DNA from: Euphorbia lathyris
Taxonomy: Eukaryota; Streptophyta; Magnoliopsida; Malpighiales; Euphorbiaceae
Assembly: GCF_963576675.1 (NCBI RefSeq)
Contig: NC_088917.1
Span: 17,202,001 to 17,266,000, forward strand
Reading direction: 5' to 3'
Length of the DNA stretch: 64,000 nt
Both the position numbers and the translations under genes were made by a program. The notes under the pieces were generated by a model that had not been told where the DNA came from, searched no databases, and worked only from the letters and a program-made list of their open reading frames with translations. Positions 12,791 through 23,531 of the stretch are shown piece after piece; within the stretch, counting starts at the first letter, position 1, and each line of letters opens with the position of its first letter.

Positions 12791-14074
12791 CCTAATATTA
12801 ATAAATCTATCAGGTTTGCTACTTGCTTTCCTAAAGCAATATTAAAATGTTAGTTTTTGTCCCCCATTGATTATTTAATAATATTTGTCCCTTGATATAT
12901 CAAAATTAGTGAAATACAAAGACTAACATTAAAATTTGGCCGTTAACACTTGAAAATGAATTTTTTTAAGAATTTGATGATATCTTAAACATTTTTAATT
13001 CTTCAATTTTTTAGTTTTGAATTAATTTAGATAGAAAATAAGATTTCAACACAGAAAAATCCCAGACATAGGCCTAAACTAGCAGACTCTTTCATTCTAA
13101 TGATAATTTGGTCAGCCTTTTGGATTCAATGCTTGAAACTACACAAATTGCTGCCCTGACATGATCTTGATATATTTGCTGACGTTATTTTTTTGCGCCA
13201 ATAGATTTGGAACCAAATTTAGTGTGAGAAATATCAATGACGACATAACATTTACCAACAACTTAACAAGGACAACAGTTGTAGCTATTAACAAGAACTA
13301 GTAAATCTACTGGATGCTTGCTTACCAACAAACCATATGGCGTCAACATATATTTCATGGGTATATCGTCGATAACCATGATTGCCAACGAAAATATGAC
13401 AATATTGTCCTTCCAACATTGATAAAATTCGGTTCATTATTAACTTCTTGTTGATTCAACTTGGATCTAAGTAGCATTCTTGCTATTGTTTTTGTCCTTC
13501 CACTGCAAAAGCAACATCAATTGAGTCTTCCCTTGCCTTTATTGAATCTGTGCATATCACCATTAGTGATTTTAATTTGGCCTATTTTAATTTATCACTA
13601 CTTGATTCTAATAAAACCTCAATTGCTTTGGTTCCTTTCCCTTTTTTATGTGCGGGTGGCAAGTACATCTGCACCAGGATAGTGAATTGTATTTGACAAT
13701 AAAGTCACAACTTCAAATAAGCTTTATTAGGTCAGTGAGAAAATGCTGCAGGAATCAAATGAGCTGTTCTTCTAACATTGAAGACAACACAAAGGAGCTG
13801 TTCTTCCCACTGTGCAGTAACTGGAGGAGGGAACAAAAAGGAGGTTTTATGTCATAGGTCTACCAATTCATTATAGCATGGAAAACATTGTTAATTGTAT
13901 ATGATAAACAGATGATAGATAGTAAGTCTCAATGGAATGCAGCAAGATTTTCTAACCGCATCTCATTCAAGAGTGACAACTTCTAACGATAATACTAGCA
14001 AGAAAGATTTTCTAACGGCGTCTTTCTGCAACATCTATTGAACTGGTAATATCATGGTAAAACTCAAACGGTTT
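12791..14074. other. intergenic stretch, no gene recognised
   Basis: Open frames at 13461-13857 are short, mutually overlapping and show no domain. Near 14017-14074 a phrase of about 60 bp (TTTCTGCAACATCTA...AAACTCAAAC) appears and recurs at 14158-14220, directly flanking the start of the large tandem duplication. Confidence 0.5.
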
Positions 14075-14750
14075 GGAACTAGAAAAGCAAATTGCAGTCA
14101 TTATTACTATAAAGGACTCACCAAAACTACCACATTACCTCCCTTTGATGAATCACCATCTTTCTGCAACATCTAATGAACTCGTAATATCATGGTAAAA
14201 CTCAAACCCTTTGGAACAACAACAACGAAACAATGAGCATGTTTGAAAAGCAAATTCCAGTCATCATCAGTACAAATGACTCACCAAAACTTCAACAAGC
14301 TCCACAAATGTATGCTTTGAAATCGTATTTTCAACTTCTTTAATATAATGATGGTAGCATTGCAAATGTAAATTCTTGTAACTTGGTTACAGAAAGTGTG
14401 ATTCATTCTTGCATTTTAACAGTAAATCTCAACTCAATTTAACGCATTTTGTAGGGAAAGTCGAAACAACAACAACAACAAAACAATGAGCATGTTTGAA
14501 AAGAAAACACTTCATTGAATTACTAATTTTAATCAGATGGGAAATGCAATATAGTTTAGACATTAAGCAAAATCTCATAATCCAATAAGGAAATAAATGG
14601 AGGACAATACATCCTCCTAAACTACACAAGAATACGAAGTGAAGTACTAAAACCAAACATGTGATTACCATTGAATCAATATGCTACAACTAATAAGAAG
14701 TCTTTTTTTCTAGTGACATAATTGTCCTTTAGATGAACATAAACACTATC

Positions 14751-15317
14751 CTAGAACACCGTCCTAGCACATTTGGACCGCCTCAACTCCTCCTCCTCCA
14801 CAAGGGCTGTAAAATCAACCTCAACGTCAACATCAACATCAAAAACATCAATAGAAGCATCAAAATTGTTTTCTTTATCAAGTAGAACAAGGGTAGGCAC
14901 ATATTTATACACAGAACTAAATATGAATGTACTATGCTCTTTCACATTCATCAAATTCTTAACCTCCTCGTTGTTAATATTGTGTGAAATGATGCATCCA
15001 CTTTCTCCAACTACTCCAACTCCAGATATTGGACTCAATAAAATCAACACTTCATCCTTATTTCTGAACCCCAACACTAGTGAATAATAGAGTTCTAATT
15101 TTAGCATTGCTAACTAGATCAGTGATTCCAGAAGTTTTATCAGTATAGTCCCGTTGATGCACAAATAATTGTGTATTTTGGGTTTTAAGATTGAGATTGA
15201 GATTGTGATCAGAGAAAACCATGATTTACAAACGCACCTGCACTGGATAACAGACTTCACTGGCAGCCTGGATAATATCTTCTCCGTCAACACTTCATCT
15301 GGTAAACAATCCCACAT
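14751..15317 (-). pseudogene. F-box protein gene, copy A (broken)
   Basis: F-box proteins recruit substrates to SCF ubiquitin ligases. The N-terminus reads WDCLPDEVLTEKILSRLP, then CRCVCKSWFSLI, a full F-box of about 40 residues. Relative to copy B, about 31 bp are missing near 15200, which shifts the frame right after the F-box and stops it soon after. A second open frame (15107-14751) continues the old coding sequence through ILLSPISGVGVVGES and a run of alternating D and V residues. Neither part alone would make a normal F-box protein of 350-400 residues; the F-box-associated domain is mostly unrecognisable. Confidence 0.8.
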
Positions 15318-15774
15318 CCTCTCCTTAACTCAATTCTACCGCCTAAGTTAATCAGAAACTGATCGAATCTATGTGGAGTTTTTATACCAGACAGAGGGTT
15401 TAGTATTTGATAGATACTAAGATAGTTAAGAGGATAAAAAGATGGGATAAGATAGGGATGTTCAAAAACCGAACTGGCCGAATAACCAATTGAACCGACT
15501 GAAATTTCTAATTCGGTTCGGTTTTTCATTTATTTGTTTCAGTTCAGTCTTGGGTATTGAAAAATTTCAGTCAGTTCGGTTTTAAAATTTTATAAACCGA
15601 ATAAAAACCGACCGAAATAATTTCATGCGTTATTATTATTTATTAATTATCTTATCTGATTGTTAATTAGGTTTCAAAGTCTTTAATTTTGGTTGTTGTT
15701 AAACATAGCCCCATGAAAGGATGAAAATACCCTTTGAGGTGGGAAATGGGGAAAAAATTCCTCTCTCGGCAAGC

Positions 15775-15927
15775 GGGCGTGAGGTAATCACGCCCCACCA
15801 CAGGGTGAGGCGTGAGGTAATCACGCCTCACCACAAGGTGAGATGTGAGGCTATCACGTCCGTACCTACGGTGGGACGTGATAGCCTCACGCCTCATCCT
15901 GTGGTGAGGCGTGATTACCTCACGCCC
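15775..15927. repeat. left palindromic array of the PMD element
   Basis: There are five units of about 33 bp. Each has an inner palindrome of the form GGCGTGAGG...ATCACGCC (arms GGGCGTGA and TCACGCCC) plus a 10-13 bp spacer such as CACCACAGGGTGA. Units 1-3 run forward and units 4-5 are inverted, so the whole array can fold on itself. It is GC-rich in an AT-rich surrounding. Confidence 0.85.
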
Positions 15928-16202
15928 GCGTGAATAATTCCCCAAAAAAATTGGTTGTTGATGATTGTGATAAAAGAGTACGGCATTTTAACTCGAATTA
16001 CCCTTTAACAAATAATTCTGCGTGAATAATTCCGCGTGAATTAACCTTTTAGAAATAAAAATTACGGCATTTTAACTCGGATTACCCTTTAACAAATAAA
16101 ATATAACAACATAAACATTAAAATAAATTAATAAACATAAAAGAGTACATATAATATCAAAAGTGTTAAAATGTAATAAAAGAGTACATATAATTACGGC
16201 AT

Positions 16203-17931
16203 TTAGTTCGTCCGACGCCACGCGTCCATAAACTCATACATCTCCCTCCTAATGAGTGGAGTATCCTCGTCAGATCGGTGGGTAGCCGCTCGTTGGGTGA
16301 TACGCCAGAACCAACTAACCCACTGCAAAAAAAATATATATTAAAAAATAAACACATGTAAACTAATATTAAATAATAAGAAACTTATAAATTCGTTGTT
16401 GGCCCGAGCATACTGGACCGGTCCATCCTGTGGTGCATGAAGGAGATGAGGATGCGAATATCGCATGTACCAGTCCATGTAAGCAGCATCACAGGCAGTG
16501 GGATCGTATCTAACTGGCTGACATCTCCTCCGATCAATGCCCCGAGCCGATGGAAATCTCTACCAGGTATCCTCAACTGTGACAGAGGAATGCGTGAGCC
16601 TGCACGATAGAGACTTCCATGGTCATACTGCTTTATCAGGTCTAATACGCTCAGCTGGGATAGACTGAGTATATCCGACCTGTCGCAACGCTCGATCTGG
16701 CATATACGGCTCGACAATGTCTCTACACCGTATCCAACCGGCGTAGGACACTCGAAGCTGATCCTCACGGCTACAGGACCATAAGTCAACCACGTCACCT
16801 GCAATAAAATAATACTCAATAAATAATAATAATAATATACTATAAATAATAATTAAATTAATACTAAAATTTTATAAAATATTATAATACTATAATTAAT
16901 TATAAAATTTTATAAAATACCTCGGCTGCCGTCATACGGTCCAGCTGCCCACATATGGTATCTAGTCGGGCAGTCGTCTTTCCTGGTACCCCGACCTCCC
17001 ATCTGCATGCACGGGGACGGTCAGTTGGGATCCTGTGAGGCAGTCTATGCGGCCGGAACACCGGAAAATACTCGTATATCCACACCTGTAGTAGGGTCAA
17101 ACATCCGCATATACCAGAACAGTCTCCTCTGCTCACTATCCCCAGCTGCCGATATAACGTGGCAAGTGTAGCAGACCCCCATGAAAATCCAGCCGCCCCT
17201 TGAGTGACGCACCAGAAAGCCACACCCCCAAATTCTGACATGCTGTAGCTCTGTTGTAGCATGTCAGAAACGACCGAAGCTCTCCTCCCAGCATCCGTGA
17301 AGCAACATGTCCTAGAAAACTAGGAATCACGGAACCATCAATGGGGCCACCATCCATCGGTCTACTAACAATCCAGCTCTGGTCCTCACTAGCTTTGGGA
17401 CGTTTGCTGGTCCCTGAAATATAAAATTATACTAAGAATATAAAATTATACTAAAACTATAAAATTATACTAAAATTATACTAAAACTATAAAATTATAA
17501 ATTATAAATTATACTAAAATTATACTAAAACTATAAAATTATACTAAAATTATACTAAAACTATAAAATTATACTAAAACTATAAAATTATACTAAAACT
17601 TAAAAATACCTATACTCGCAAAGCGACCACCTCTACGCTGGGTCGGTTGTCTGCCCTGGGTCGGCTGCTCATCGACATCCTCACTCTCGCCATCACCACC
17701 AGCTGCAGAATGTCGCAGTACCTGGGCTACCACCTCCAAGTAGTCCTCCACAGAATCGCTAGCAGGTTCTCGGTCATCAAAATATGTCGCCCCCTCTGAT
17801 CCACGAATATCGGGCTGATCCACAATCGGACCCCTCCGCACCTGCTCCGTCGCAGCCCCTCTCCGCCTATGACCAGATATATCAATACCATGCAGTCTCG
17901 TATGCCGTGGTGTATCCTCCTCGTCGTCCAT
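16203..17931 (-). pseudogene. plant mobile domain (aminotransferase-like) gene, 4 exons, decayed
   Basis: Exons read 17931-17610, 17413-16921, 16798-about 16387 and 16322-16203, with GT/AG borders at those I could place. Exon 1 begins MDDEED and is charged and low-complexity. Exon 2 has MDGGPIDGSVIPSFLGHVA, then, after a frameshift near 17250, the hallmark GFSWGSATLATLYRQLG and GCLTLLQVWIYEYFP. Exon 3 has VTWLTYGPVAVR and, after another shift, YMDWYMRYSHPHLLHAPQ. Exon 4 ends in a short charged tail. The part usually found between the GHVA segment and GFSWGSA (about 150 residues, with the HLP.GE.T..L.DV motif) is missing. The function of this domain is not biochemically settled; members related to MAIL1 affect gene silencing. 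Confidence 0.8.
17424..17600. repeat. AT-rich short tandem repeat in a PMD intron
   Basis: Imperfect repeats of ACTAAAACTATAAAATTAT fill most of the intron between exons 1 and 2 of the PMD gene. They are probably expanded by slippage. Confidence 0.8.
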
Positions 17932-18140
17932 ATCTAGACGACAAGTAGATGACGGGATGGATTCCCCCCGATAGTAGGCCGCTCCGTCTATAAAAATTAC
18001 ACTAAATTAATCTAAAAATTTAACATATAAATTATAATCAAATTAATAACAAAATTTTACATATAAATTATAATCAAATTATACTAAACATTTAACAATT
18101 TAATTTAAATGTAATTTTAATTTTTTTTTTAAATACCCAT

Positions 18141-18295
18141 CGGGCGTATGAACATCACGCCCGACCTATGGAACGGGCGTATGGACATCACGCCCGTCCG
18201 GTGGTTCGGGCGTTTGGCTATCACGCCCGGACCACTGGTCGGGCGTGATGTTCATACGCCGCAACCACCGGTCGGGCGTGATGTTCATACGCCCG
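18141..18295. repeat. right palindromic array of the PMD element
   Basis: There are five units of about 33 bp with core CGGGCGTATG...ATCACGCCCG and spacers of about 10 bp. Units 1-3 are forward and units 4-5 inverted, the same 3+2 plan as the left array and nearly the same total length (155 against 153 bp). The outer arms GGGCGT/ACGCCC match the left array; the centre differs. Confidence 0.85.
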
Positions 18296-19186
18296 ACTGC
18301 GATTCCGGTGTGATTTTAGAAACGCCCACAGATTCGAAAACAAAGCTTAAATCCAAAATAAAAAACCGTAAATCTTACCATTTTCTCTTTCCCTTTACGG
18401 CATCTGTCACGATCCATGTTTTGGTTCAAAAACTAGTCTGGATTAGATCGAAGAGTGTATAGGTTTTTTGAGAGGTTTTGTGTTTTTTCTATTTTTGGGC
18501 AAAGGGTAGTTTGGTCTATTCCCGAAGCTAGAGGTATGAATAAGTGGCTAGGTATAATAATTCATTTAATTTTTTAATCAAATTTAATGAAAACCGATTC
18601 AGTTTCCTTAAAAACAGAAGTTGTCAAATTCCTTTCGGAAAACTGAACAGAAGGTTTGTGTAAAGCAAGCAATAAAGATAGGTGCTTGTCTAAAGCCGGG
18701 TAAGAGGCCCAGAAGTTGTCAAATTCCTTTGGATTTCCGAATCACCAAGCTTCAATTCATCGTACCAATTAGTTATTACAAATCAATAGCACAATGAAAG
18801 GTATCTTCTTTATAAGGATTAAACTAGATATTAGGTAAAAAAAATTAATTGTATAATAGTTTATTTATATGCTATATATATTGTTTTAGTATAATAATTT
18901 ATAAGTTTTATATTATATAGTTAGGTCACTATTAATTTGTTTTATGCATTTGAGTTTACTATAGTTATATTCCAGTTTTCAATAGTTAATTTATTCAATA
19001 TAATTATTTTTTTAAACAATTGAAAATTTTATATAATTTTTAATATAATTATCAATACAAGTTAATTAATATTTTAATATAGTTTTCAATTCTTGCTTTT
19101 AAAAACCTAAATCAGTAAGTTGTTTACGGTAATCGAATTGATTACTTCGTGTAGACATTTATTCCTTACTTCAACATAAACAGACC

Positions 19187-20282
19187 TGTTTAAAAAAAAT
19201 AAAATTAATAGACTTAATTTTGATATAAAAAATAATAAATAAAAAATAAATAAAGAAAGACATGTATGGGTTGTCAAAGTCTTGGTATGGGGACTGTTTT
19301 TTATTTGTATGTTCAAAATGTCAAAGTATGGGTTTAGTTTTTAACTAGGAAATAAATGGTGCCATTGGTATGGTACAAGTAATATATATATATATATATA
19401 TATATATACTTAATATTTAGTGTATGTTGTGTAGAAAAAAAAAGGTGAAGTCTTTAACCTTTTGTATCATATGTATTCTGGAATGAAATTAATTTTTCCA
19501 TAAAGTAATCAGTCCCTCTAGTCTAAAAATTGGTATCAGAGCCATATTACGAGAGTCAGTCTTCCGCCAAACAAACCCTATAAAAAATGTCAGACGGTCT
19601 CAAACTTCCTTATCAATACCCTCAGCTCACCAAAACTAATTATTCAAGTTGGTGTATTCGAATGAAGGTGTTACTTGGATGTCAAGATGTCTGGGATATT
19701 ATCGAAAAAGGCTACATAGTCCCAGGCAACGAGGCAACGTTGACACATGCAGAAAAAGATACTCTGCAGAAAAATCGCAAAAGCGATCAAAAGGCGCTTA
19801 CTCTCATCCATCAAGGTTTGGATGAATTAATGTTCGAGAAAGTAGCCGAAGCTACCACCGCCAAACAAGCGTGGAAAATCCTACGAGTTTCTCTTCAAGG
19901 GGAGGAGAAAGTTAAAAAAGTTCGTTTGTAGATGCTGAGAGGAGAATTTGAGACGATGAGGATGAAAGAGACGGAGACTATTAGTGATTACTCATCCCGA
20001 GTAAAATCTATCGTAAATCAGATGCGGCAGTATGGAGAAAAAATTGAAGAGTCCAGAATTGTTGAAAAAATTATACGATCACTACTACCAAAATTTGATT
20101 ACATAGTGGTGGCTATGGAGGAGTCCAGAGACATCAGCAAAATGTCCGTTGATGAAGTTGTAGGGTCACTACAAGCACGAGAGGAGCGGTTTGAGAAACG
20201 AAGAGAAGATTCTGCAGAACAAGTATTAGCAACGAAGACTGTGTTTAAAAATAGTGAAAGTAGTCAGTCTGGCAGAGGACGC
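19187..20282 (+). pseudogene. truncated copy of copia R1: 5' LTR, primer site, partial gag
   Basis: The LTR begins TGTT at 19187 after AGACC and ends near 19527. A primer-binding site TGGTATCAGAGCC (19531-19543, initiator-tRNA-Met type) follows. Gag begins at 19587 (MSDGLKLPYQYPQL) and contains WCIRMKVLLGCQDVWD, the gag domain of Tnt1-like copia elements. An in-frame TAG lies at 19929-19931 and is shared with copy B, so it predates the duplication. Gag is cut at 20282 by the duplication junction. Copy A keeps 18 bp plus some further bases near 19755-19775 that copy B has lost. Confidence 0.9.
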
Positions 20283-20974
20283 GGAACTAGAAAAGCAAAT
20301 TGCAGTCATCATTAGTACAACGGAATCACCAAAACTACCACACTAACTCCCTTTGATGAATCACCATCTTTCTGCAACATCTAATGAACTCGTAATATCA
20401 TGGTAAAACTCAAACCCTTTGGAACAACGAAACAATGAGCATGTTTGAAAAGCAAATTCCAGTCATCATCAGTACAAATGACTCACCAAAACTTCAACAA
20501 GCTCCACAAATTTCTTGCAAAGAACATGCAACCGACCCATTCTGAAATTTATAAGGAATGTATGCTTTGAAATGGTATTTTCAACTTCTTCAATATAAAT
20601 GATTCATTTTTGCATTTTAACAATAAATCTCAACTCAATTTAACGCATTTTGTAGGGAAAGTCGAAACAACAACAACAAAACAATGAGCATGTTTGAAAA
20701 GAAAACACTTCATTGAATTACTAATTTTAATCAGATAGGAAATGCAATATAGTTTAGACATTAAGCGAAATCTCATAATCCAATAAGGAAATATTTGTAC
20801 TTTTCTACATGGGGAAAAAAATGGAGGATAATACATCCTCCTAAACTACACAAGAATACGAAGTAAAGTACTAAAACCAAACATGTGATTACCATTGAAT
20901 CAATATGCTCCAACTAATAAGAAGTCTTTTTTTCTAGTGACATAATTGTCCTATAGATGAACATAAACACTATC

Positions 20975-21572
20975 CTAGAACACCCTCCTAGCACATTTGG
21001 ACCGCCTCAACTCCTCCTCCTCCACAAGGGCTGTAAAATCAACCTCAATGTCAACATCAACATCAAAAACATTAATAGAAGCATCAAAATTGTTTTCTTT
21101 ATCAAGTAGAACAAGGATAGGCACATATTTATACACAGAACTAAATATGAATGTACTATGCTCTTTCACATTCATCAAATTCTTAACCTCCTCGTTGTTA
21201 ATATTGTGTGAAATGATGCATCCACTTTCTCCAACTACTCCAACTCCAGATATTGGACTCAATAAAATCAACACTTCATCCTTATTTCTGAACCCCAACA
21301 CTAGTGAATAGTAGAGTTCTAATTTTAGCGTTGCTAACTAGATCAGTGATTCCAGAAGTTTTATCAGTATAGTCCCGTTGATGCACAAGTAATTGTGTAT
21401 TTTGGGTTTTGAGATTGAGATTGAGATTGCGAATGTAGTTTGAAATGAAAATTGGAGTTGTGATTAGAGAAAACCATGATTTACAAACGCACCTGCACTG
21501 GATAACAGACTTCACCGGCAGCCTGGATAATATCTTCTCCGTCAACACTTCATCTGGTAAACAGTCCCACAT
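20975..21572 (-). pseudogene. F-box protein gene, copy B (frameshifted, short)
   Basis: This copy has the same F-box as copy A and keeps the extra 31 bp, so its first frame runs 96 codons (21572-21285) to a stop. An overlapping second frame (21301-20975) carries on with the old C-terminal part. The shift near 21290 is shared with copy A and so predates the duplication. The C-terminal segment of about 100 residues is acidic and identical at nearly all positions between copies. The F-box itself is intact in both copies, so a short F-box-only product is possible, but no evidence of expression can be seen. Confidence 0.75.
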
Positions 21573-21913
21573 CCTCTCCTTAACTCAATTCTGCCGCCTA
21601 AGTTAATCAGAAACTGATCGAATCTATGTGGAGTATTTATACCAGACAGAGGGTTTAGTATTTGATAGATACTAAGATAGTTAAGAGGATAAAAAGATGG
21701 GATAAGATAGGGATGTTCAAAAACCGAATTGGCCGAATAACCAATTGAACCGACTGAAATTTCTAATTCGGTTCGGTTTTTCGATTTATTTGTTTCAGTT
21801 TCAGTCTTAGATATTGAAAAATTTCGGTCATTTCGGTCAGTTCGGTTTTTAAATTTTATAAACCGAATAAAAACTGACCGAAATAATTTCATGAGTTATT
21901 ATTATTTATTAAT

Positions 21914-22291
21914 GGATAAATAATTTATTAGTCCCCTAGTTTTTACTTAACACACTGTTTAGTCCCCCTATTTTGAAAAACACATTTTAAGATCCCTATT
22001 TTTTACCAATATTAACCCTGTGGTCCTTTTATCTATTTTTTTATATTTTTAACCGAACATATCTTAGCTTTTAGGACAACCACAGTACAATACAAGTTGA
22101 CCATGTTACTCTGTTATTTTATATATGTTTATTTATGCTAAAATATAACGGTTACAAGTCTAAAAAAACTAGACAAAAGGACCAAAGGGTTAATATTGGC
22201 AAAAGATAGGGACCTTAAAATGTGTTTTTCAAAATAGGAGGACTAAACAGTGTGTTAGGTAAAAACTAGGGGACTAATAAATTATTTACTC
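21914..22291. mobile_element. 378-bp MULE-type MITE in copy B
   Basis: The element is flanked by TTTATTAAT (21905-21913 and 22292-22300). Copy A has one uninterrupted TTTATTAAT near 15644, the empty site. The ends are GGATAAATAATTTATTAGTC and the complement of CTAATAAATTATTTACTC, and the arms are inverted for about 100 bp (ACACACTGTTTAGTCC, AAACACATTTTAAG, CAATATTAACCC). There is no coding capacity. Confidence 0.92.
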
Positions 22292-22407
22292 TTTATTAAT
22301 TATCTTATCTGATTGTTGATTAGGTTTCAAAGTCTTTAATTTTTTAATCTAATTTAATGAAAACCGATTCAGTTTCTTAAAAAGAGAAGTTGTCAAATTC
22401 CTTTGGA

Positions 22408-22662
22408 CGCACTAGCCCGTTTTGGCGTCTCCGCCTCTACTTTGACTTGGTGGAGCTTAGCCCCTGAGTTTTGCAAGTCTTACATTTTTTACGATCTGTG
22501 TAACGTTGCTCATTTACGATTTCTTTAATTTCTCTCTCTGTACTCCATACTATTTTATTTTCTTAATATATTTGGGTTTGGCTAGGTTTGCGCGGGGGGT
22601 GCCAACATAGTTGGGATGTCCATTTGCACGGCCTAGCCACGTCCCAGCCTTTCATTCAAAAA
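22408..22662 (+). mobile_element. 5'-truncated LINE tail (255 bp) in copy B
   Basis: It is bounded by AAATTCCTTTGGA (22395-22407 and 22663-22675). Copy A has this 13-mer once, near 18719, with no insert. The 3' part GGGGGTGCCAACATAGTTGG matches the end of the LINE at 1-3150, and the insert ends in a short A-run. This is a classic product of target-primed reverse transcription that stopped early. Confidence 0.92.
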
Positions 22663-23125
22663 AAATTCCTTTGGATTTCCGAATCACCAAGCTTCAATTC
22701 ATTGTACTAATTAGTTATTACAAATCAATAGCACAATGAAAGGTATCTTCTTTATAAGGATTAAAGTAGATATTAGGTAAAAAAAATTAATTGTATAATA
22801 GTTTATTTATATGCTATATATATTGTTTTAGTATAATAATTTATAAGTTTTATATTATATTAGGTCACCATTAATTTGTTTTATGTATTTGAGTTTACTA
22901 TAGTTATATTTCAGTTTTCAATAGTTAATTTATTCAATATAATTATTTTTTTAAACAATTGAAAATCTTATATAATTTTTAATATAGTTATCAATACATG
23001 TTAATTAATATTTTAATATAGTTTTCAATTCTTGCTTTTAAAAACCTAAATCAGTAAGTTGTTTACTGCAATCGAATTGATTACTTCGTGTAGACCTTTA
23101 TTCCTTACTTCAACATAAACAGACC

Positions 23126-23314
23126 TGTTAAAAAAAATTAATAAACTTAATTTTGATATAAAAAATAATAAATAATAAATAAATAAAGAAAGACTTGTAT
23201 GGGTTATCAAAGTCTTGGTATGGGGATTATTTTTTATTTGTATATTCAAAATGTCAAAGTATGGATTTAGTTTTTATCGAGGAAATAAATGGTGTCATTG
23301 GTATGGTACAAGTA

Positions 23315-23362
<48 letters not shown>

Positions 23363-23472
23363 TAGTGTATGTTGTGTGGAAAAAAAAGGTGAAGTCTTTA
23401 ACCTTTTGTATCATATGTATCCTGGAATGAAATTAATTTTTCCATAAAGTAATCAGTCCCTCTAGTCTAACA
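23126..23472 (+). repeat. R1 5' LTR
   Basis: The LTR is about 347 bp, TGTTAAAA...TCTAACA, with a long (TA)n run near 23316-23356. The primer-binding site TGGTATCAGAGCC follows at 23476-23488. Confidence 0.9.
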
Positions 23473-23531
23473 AAGTGGTATCAGAGCCATATTACGAGAG
23501 TCAGTCTTCCACCAAACAAACCCTATAAAAA

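Larger units (their letters stand above)
15691..18564 (-). mobile_element. 2.9-kb MULE-like element carrying a plant-mobile-domain gene
   Basis: The element is flanked by TTTAATTTT (15682-15690 and 18565-18573), a 9-bp duplication; copy B of the tandem duplication holds the single, empty site near 22330. The ends are only weakly inverted (TTGTTAAACATAGCC against TTATTATACCTAGCC, 12 of 15). Inside are two mirror-image GC-rich arrays (15775-15927 and 18141-18295) around a minus-strand gene of four exons. The 9-bp duplication points to a Mutator-like transposase, which the element does not encode. PMD genes are known passengers or components of plant MULE and gypsy elements. Confidence 0.85.
14075..20282. 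repeat. tandem duplication, copy A (F-box gene plus 5' end of copia R1)
   Basis: This copy runs from GGAACTAGAAAAGC at 14075 to the R1 gag sequence CAGAGGACGC at 20282. Copy B starts at once at 20283 with the same GGAACTAG. Order in both copies: a short non-coding part, F-box gene, repeats of AACCGAA-like words, upstream flank, R1 5' LTR, partial gag. Copy A contains one private insertion, the PMD element 15691-18564. Without it and one 9-bp repeat it is about 3.3 kb, close to copy B without its own insertions. Confidence 0.9.

Noticed and set aside
14773..15087. Plus-strand open frame opposite the F-box gene (and its twin at 20997-21311)
   Set aside because: It is the antisense shadow of the acidic F-box C-terminal region and is serine/threonine-rich only for that reason.
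15440..15630. AACCGAA/TTCGGTT-rich segment upstream of each F-box copy as a possible element
   Set aside because: Repeated CGGTTCGGTTTT-type words are common in plant genomes. No defined ends or target duplication were seen, so it is mentioned only as part of the duplicated unit.
15721..15945. Open frames on both strands across the left palindromic array, with repeated ITPHH/LTPH-like peptides
   Set aside because: They are translations of the 33-bp palindromic repeat, open in both directions because of its symmetry. No start context or domain supports a protein.
19381..19407. (TA)n run as a promoter element (also 23316, 25657, 36035, 39705)
   Set aside because: These are length-variable microsatellites inside R1 and R2 LTRs, differing between copies. 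No specific regulatory role can be claimed.
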